64,000 nt of DNA from Lysobacter capsici (GTDB lineage Bacteria; Pseudomonadota; Gammaproteobacteria; Xanthomonadales; Xanthomonadaceae): positions 868,001-932,000 of the forward strand of contig NZ_CP094357.1 in NCBI RefSeq assembly GCF_014779555.2, read 5' to 3'. Below, one piece after another: positions 63,532 to 64,000 of the stretch. The notes below the pieces were generated by a model, which was given only the letters and a program-made list of their open reading frames with translations, was not told the DNA's origin and did not search any database. The position numbers and the translations under genes are program-made. Each line of letters starts with the position of its first letter. Position 1 is the stretch's first letter.

Positions 63532-64000
63532 ACGATTTGATCGGTTTCGTGCGCGAATGGCCGCACTCGGTGCTGCTGTTCGCCGGCGTGGCCTGCGTGT
63601 TGGTGATCGCGACCGTCATCGCCGAATGGCTGCGCTGGAAGACCCGCGATGCGCCCAGCCAAGTCGTGGCCAATCTGGTCGCGCGCATTCGCGCCTGGTG
63701 GGTGATGGCGATCGTGGTCGGGCTCGCGTTCGCGATCGGCCGGGTCGGCATGATCGTGTTGTTCGCGATCGTCTCGCTGTTCGCGCTGCGCGAGTTCATA
63801 ACGCTGACCCCGACCCGGCGCAGCGATTACTACGCCTTGCTCGCGGCGTTCTACCTGGCGCTGCCGTTGCAGTACTGGCTGGTCTATATCGACTGGTACG
63901 GGCTGTACACCTTGCTGATCCCTGTCTACGCGTTCCTGCTGTTGCCGATCCTGTCGACCATCGGCGGCGACACCACGCGTTATCTGGAACGCACGGCCAA
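63528..64000 (+). CDS. Phosphatidate cytidylyltransferase, CdsA paralogue (YnbB-type), truncated by window end
   Basis: The first 157 residues are present, with several membrane helices (VLLFAGVACVLVIATVIAEW, AFAIGRVGMIVLFAIVSLFA, LREFITLTP). The LREFITL segment after a hydrophobic block matches CdsA/YnbB. It supplies CDP-diacylglycerol to the phosphatidyltransferases in the operon. E. coli YnbB has been reported as a CdsA paralogue connected with the MPIase glycolipid (from memory). Confidence 0.88.
   Translation, partial: MNDLIGFVREWPHSVLLFAGVACVLVIATVIAEWLRWKTRDAPSQVVANLVARIRAWWVMAIVVGLAFAIGRVGMIVLFAIVSLFALREFITLTPTRRSDYYALLAAFYLALPLQYWLVYIDWYGLYTLLIPVYAFLLLPILSTIGGDTTRYLERTA

Overview
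This window is a very GC-rich gammaproteobacterial chromosome segment, most likely from Lysobacter or a close Xanthomonadaceae relative. That reading rests on gene content and neighbourhoods (purH/purD pair, DUF6776-bactofilin-DUF6776, FecI/FecR/STN receptor, phasin, TonB receptors) and on the CTGTAGGAGC-type and CGTCATTCCCGCG-type repeats. No phage, transposase, integrase, rRNA operon or CRISPR array was seen. One tRNA (Met-CAT) and one cobalamin riboswitch are present.

Layout. 1-2300: start of a minus-strand gene with a sigma-54-like promoter, then glmS. 2354-4664: a short-chain dehydrogenase and an O-methyltransferase divergent from a TetR regulator, with a palindromic operator between them. 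5021-9948: a papain-like peptidase with a small partner, an NmrA-like reductase, then a lipoprotein, a 95-residue protein and an S41-like protease core that lacks the usual base residues. 10280-24544: seven consecutive plus-strand genes, several of them large and recognisably paralogous, without signal peptides or membrane segments and built from beta-rich modules. One carries an OmpA-like domain between a Gly/Thr/Ser-rich and a Thr-Pro linker. The last resembles, weakly, ABBA (DMATS-type) prenyltransferases. This is the best candidate for an undescribed system in the window.

24721-26972: btuB under a cobalamin riboswitch. 27166-27702: exactly three 179-bp tandem units, the last of which contains the 3' end of a TfoX-C-domain gene. 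27664-34093: msrC, bioD, phasin, queD, tRNA-Met, rppH, bfd, bfr and a DUF4126 membrane protein. 34164-38880: bactofilin between two paralogous membrane coiled-coil genes, then erpA, nudC and an ampE-like gene. 39405-43955: ECF sigma, anti-sigma and STN-type TonB-dependent receptor, a complete cell-surface signalling cassette. 44001-47958: DUF2752, CD225-like protein, an MFS-acyltransferase fusion and a small MscS channel. 48222-51725: small orphan genes and a flavin monooxygenase. 52153-56123: purD, a hypothetical gene and purH, with several REP doublets nearby.

56396-64000: a tightly overlapping plus-strand operon corresponding to an expanded E. coli ynbABCD: two CDP-alcohol phosphatidyltransferase-like proteins with altered Asp motifs, a hydrolase-methyltransferase fusion, a PAP2-dual-specificity phosphatase fusion, a TIGR04222-like protein, a PlsC acyltransferase and a CdsA paralogue cut by the window end. 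Together these have the parts needed to make, modify and recycle a specialised phospholipid or glycolipid whose identity is not known.
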